A stretch of DNA of 64,000 nucleotides from Rhodospirillales bacterium. GTDB lineage: Bacteria; Pseudomonadota; Alphaproteobacteria; Rhodospirillales; UBA2165. Below are positions 61,832-64,000 of this stretch, piece by piece (positions within the stretch are counted from its first letter, which is position 1; each line of letters starts with the position of its first letter). The translations under genes and the position numbers were made by a program. The stretch spans positions 18,032-82,031 of the forward strand of contig DUBF01000148.1 in assembly GCA_012960465.1 (NCBI GenBank), given 5' to 3'. The notes below the pieces were generated by a model, which had not been told where the DNA came from, made no database searches, and saw only the letters and a program-made list of their open reading frames with translations.

Positions 61832-63376
61832 TTACTTAATGGTCAGTCTTTGTTCGAGAATATGCCGCTGGATTTTACCTGAAGTACTCCGAGGTATTTC
61901 ATCATTCTTCAAAAAATGTACCTCTTTAGGTAATTTATACTTAGCAATTCGGTCGCGACATAGATCAATTATATCGATGCTTTTTATTTTATCTGAATTA
62001 CTGGCGACAAAAGCTACAGGGACCTCTCCCCAACGTTCATCAGGTTTACGGACTACAGCTACATCAATAATTCTATCATCTACCATTATATGCTGTTCTA
62101 TTTCTGCAGGATAAATATTTTCACCACCTGATTTGATCATATATTTAACTCTATCGACAAAATCGAGCAGTCCTTCAGGCGTTCGTCTAAACACATCTCC
62201 CATATGAAACCAGCCATTACGAAAGGCTTCCGCATTCGCCTCCTCGTTCGCCCAATAACCTGAAAATAAACTAGGTCCTCTAATGGCTAGTTCACCGGGC
62301 TCGCCATCTTTAACGTCATTGTCATTTGGATCCACCAAACGAATTTCACAAAAGTTATTTTGTTTTTTTGACAAAACCTCAGGAGCAATACCAATCGGTA
62401 TCAGATTGCCAGAAGCTGGGGGGTTGCCTGTTTCGGTTGAGCCAAACGTATTAAAGTAAGGTGCATCCAATAATATGGTAATTTCTTTTAACATCGATCT
62501 TGGGACTAAATCTGCCATGGCTCCTATTAAACCAATAGGTTTTGGCTTGGCATTTGATAATTTTAACTGATTGATAAAGTCCTCAATCATACCCGGTACG
62601 ACTGTCAGGTAATGCACCGGATACATTTCAATAGATCTGATTATTTCATCGGGCTGGTATCCATCAATAATAACGACTTGACCGCCACGTAAGAGGGTAG
62701 CAATGCTAAAATCGTTTGAGCCCATATGAAATAGTGGCGTCCAGGCAATGAAAGTGTCATTTTTGGGTGCTCTCGTTTCTTCAGCGAAAATCAAGGCTCT
62801 GGTTATAATCGCGCGGTGACTGATAAGGGCGCCTTTAGGCAGGCCCGTTGTTCCACTGGTAAATATTATTACTAATCCATTCTCGGCATCAACTAAGTCT
62901 GTTGGTTCTTCATTTGATGAGTTGCGAAGTAAATTCTCGTATTCAGTGTGGAATAAAATATTTTGTACTTCGCCACTGTTTGGCAATAATTCTTGGAATT
63001 CAATAGCGGAAAAAATTAATTTAGGTTGGGTTAGATCGAGACAATGTTTTACTTCTTCCCTGGCTAATCGCCAATTTAAACTAACTAGAATAGCACCTAT
63101 TTTTGCACATGCTAACTCCACCTCAAGAAATGCTGCACAGTTACGGGCTATTAACGCGATACGGTCTCCATGTTTTAGATTCTTATCTAATAAACCATTT
63201 GCTAATTGATTAACTCTATCATTCAATTCCCTGTATGTAATCCTACGATCATATTCAATAATCGCATTGTTATCTGGCGATTGATCAGCAATACCTTTGA
63301 AGAGCCTACCGATATTTGTCGCACTTGCCTGCAGGATCGTCTGAGATGGTTGGTAACTATTATTTGAGCTTGTCAT
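61832..63376 (-). CDS. Class I adenylate-forming acyl-CoA ligase
   Basis: A 514-residue AMP-dependent synthetase. It has the phosphate loop IIFTSGTTGLPKGALISH (about residues 170-187), NTFGSTETGNPP, GELAIRGPSLFSGYW, GWFHMGDV with RVKYMIKSGGENIYPAEIE, and the catalytic Lys in RSTSGKIQRH at the C-terminus. It would activate a carboxylic acid (fatty, aromatic or a pathway intermediate) as a CoA thioester. The ATG at 63376 has AGGT before it. The cyclase-family remnant lies upstream on the same strand, eight bases away. Confidence 0.88.
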   Translation of the reverse strand: MTSSNNSYQPSQTILQASATNIGRLFKGIADQSPDNNAIIEYDRRITYRELNDRVNQLANGLLDKNLKHGDRIALIARNCAAFLEVELACAKIGAILVSLNWRLAREEVKHCLDLTQPKLIFSAIEFQELLPNSGEVQNILFHTEYENLLRNSSNEEPTDLVDAENGLVIIFTSGTTGLPKGALISHRAIITRALIFAEETRAPKNDTFIAWTPLFHMGSNDFSIATLLRGGQVVIIDGYQPDEIIRSIEMYPVHYLTVVPGMIEDFINQLKLSNAKPKPIGLIGAMADLVPRSMLKEITILLDAPYFNTFGSTETGNPPASGNLIPIGIAPEVLSKKQNNFCEIRLVDPNDNDVKDGEPGELAIRGPSLFSGYWANEEANAEAFRNGWFHMGDVFRRTPEGLLDFVDRVKYMIKSGGENIYPAEIEQHIMVDDRIIDVAVVRKPDERWGEVPVAFVASNSDKIKSIDIIDLCRDRIAKYKLPKEVHFLKNDEIPRSTSGKIQRHILEQRLTIK

Positions 63377-63384
63377 ATACCTGC

Positions 63385-63924
63385 TCAAGCCTTCTCCGTT
63401 AATGCCAGTACTCTAACGGGACTGCCTGAGCCTTGGCGTATTTTTAAAGGTGGTGTAATTATTACTGAGCCTTGAGGTGGTAATTTATCTAAATTAGTGA
63501 GCGCAGGGAGCCCAAACCGGCCGTTTCCATGCATTAGATGATGACAGGGCATCGGTACCGTGAAGTGGGCAGCTTGACCTGCGTCCGTACCGACCGCTTC
63601 ACATCCAAAGCCAACAACATCGCGTTGATCTATGAGCCAAGGTATTAAATTCTGATGTGGACCTGGCGTATGGGCGCCTTCTTCATCTAGATTCAGGTAT
63701 TCAGCTGGGTCTTTTTTAAGGGACCAATCGGTCCTCATGAGCAACCAAGAACGCGGGGGTATTTTACCGTTATTTTTTTCCCAAGTCTCAACATCTTTGG
63801 TGGTTAGAAGATAATCGGGGTCCTTGTTTGCTTCAGAACAGCAATCAATTACGCAGGCATGGCTGCGATCGCCCTCCTCACGTACACGCTAATACCGCTG
63901 TTCATCAAAAGAATTAGAAGTCAT
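63385..63924 (-). pseudogene. Cyclase-family (kynurenine formamidase-like) gene, 5' truncated with in-frame TAG
   Basis: From 63888 down to the stop at 63385 the frame encodes the C-terminal part of a cyclase-family metal hydrolase: ACVIDCC, DPDYLLT, GKIPPRSWLLMRTDWS, GAHTPGPH, GTDAGQA, HHLMHGNGRFGL. Upstream in the same frame comes TAG (63889-63891). Before that is an ATG at 63924 followed by ten codons (MTSNSFDEQRY). The family's N-terminal third, with its HxGTHxD metal site, is absent. No ATG opens the remaining frame, so the gene looks dead, or the sequence here is an assembly join. Intact relatives hydrolyse amides or lactams such as formylkynurenine or isatin. Confidence 0.7.
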
Positions 63925-63949
63925 ATTAGTTTTAACATGGAAAGATTGT

Positions 63950-64000
63950 TTGGTCTTTCGGTAACTCCTAACTCCTAACATCCTATATCTAACATCATAT
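63950..64000. repeat. Short degenerate tandem repeats at window end
   Basis: Units of the type TAACTCC, TAACTCC, TAACATCC, then TATATC and TAACATCA occur back to back from about 63971 to the last base. This may be a natural low-complexity spacer or an assembly end effect. I see no gene here. Confidence 0.4.

Overview
The window looks like a chromosomal segment of an AT-leaning, probably marine, alphaproteobacterium. Three things point that way: a CobN/CobW-type cobalamin gene set with a CbtAB cobalt transporter under a B12 riboswitch; the mrp | hflK-hflC-DUF2065-degP block next to miaA and ilvBNC; and TRAP-transporter and hydantoinase-type catabolic genes. This assignment is an inference from gene content and order. 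I recognised no rRNA, tRNA, CRISPR array or insertion sequence.

Layout. (1) 1-4.4 kb: purine acquisition and salvage, with the end of an ABC permease, a BMP-family binding protein, guanine deaminase and an NCS2 nucleobase permease, closed by a good terminator. (2) 4.4-6.0 kb, minus strand: a UbiX-type flavin prenyltransferase and a two-domain VOC extradiol-dioxygenase-like protein. (3) 6.3-32.6 kb: a large cobalamin locus. A cobalamin riboswitch precedes cbtB-cbtA (cobalt uptake). Then come cobT, cobS-cobC, cobU-cobW-cobN-cobO-cobQ, cbiB, cbiX-(40-codon ORF)-cobH-cobL-cobI-cbiG/cobJ-cobM, cobK-cbiD, cobA-cobB and cobD, followed by a GT47/exostosin-like gene and a YeiR-type GTPase. The set mixes early-insertion marker genes (cbiX, cbiD, cbiG) with late-insertion ones (cobN, cobW). 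(4) 32.7-38.6 kb: TauE-like exporter, Mrp Fe-S carrier, HflK/HflC, DUF2065 and a DegP protease. (5) 38.8-47.5 kb: DUF1015 protein, a flavin monooxygenase with a gentisate-dioxygenase-like bicupin, miaA, ilvB-ilvN-ilvC and arfB. (6) 47.5-64 kb: accessory catabolism. It holds a reductive-dehalogenase-like (cobamide plus Fe-S) protein; a maleate-isomerase-like protein divergent from an FAD monooxygenase; an aconitase-type hydratase (two subunits); a dimethylmalate/methylisocitrate-type lyase; HyuB-HyuA; two isochorismatase-fold hydrolases; a TRAP transporter; and, on the other strand, an acyl-CoA ligase and a damaged cyclase-family gene at the very end.

How the genes may work together. The B12 locus could supply cobamide to enzymes such as the dehalogenase-like protein. 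In region 6 the order hydratase, lyase, ATP-dependent lactam/imide hydrolase and amidase suggests stepwise opening of a cyclic imide or N-heterocycle. The product would be a substituted maleate, which is hydrated and then split to pyruvate plus a short acid. That route is my inference; the family assignments behind it are much firmer than the substrate.
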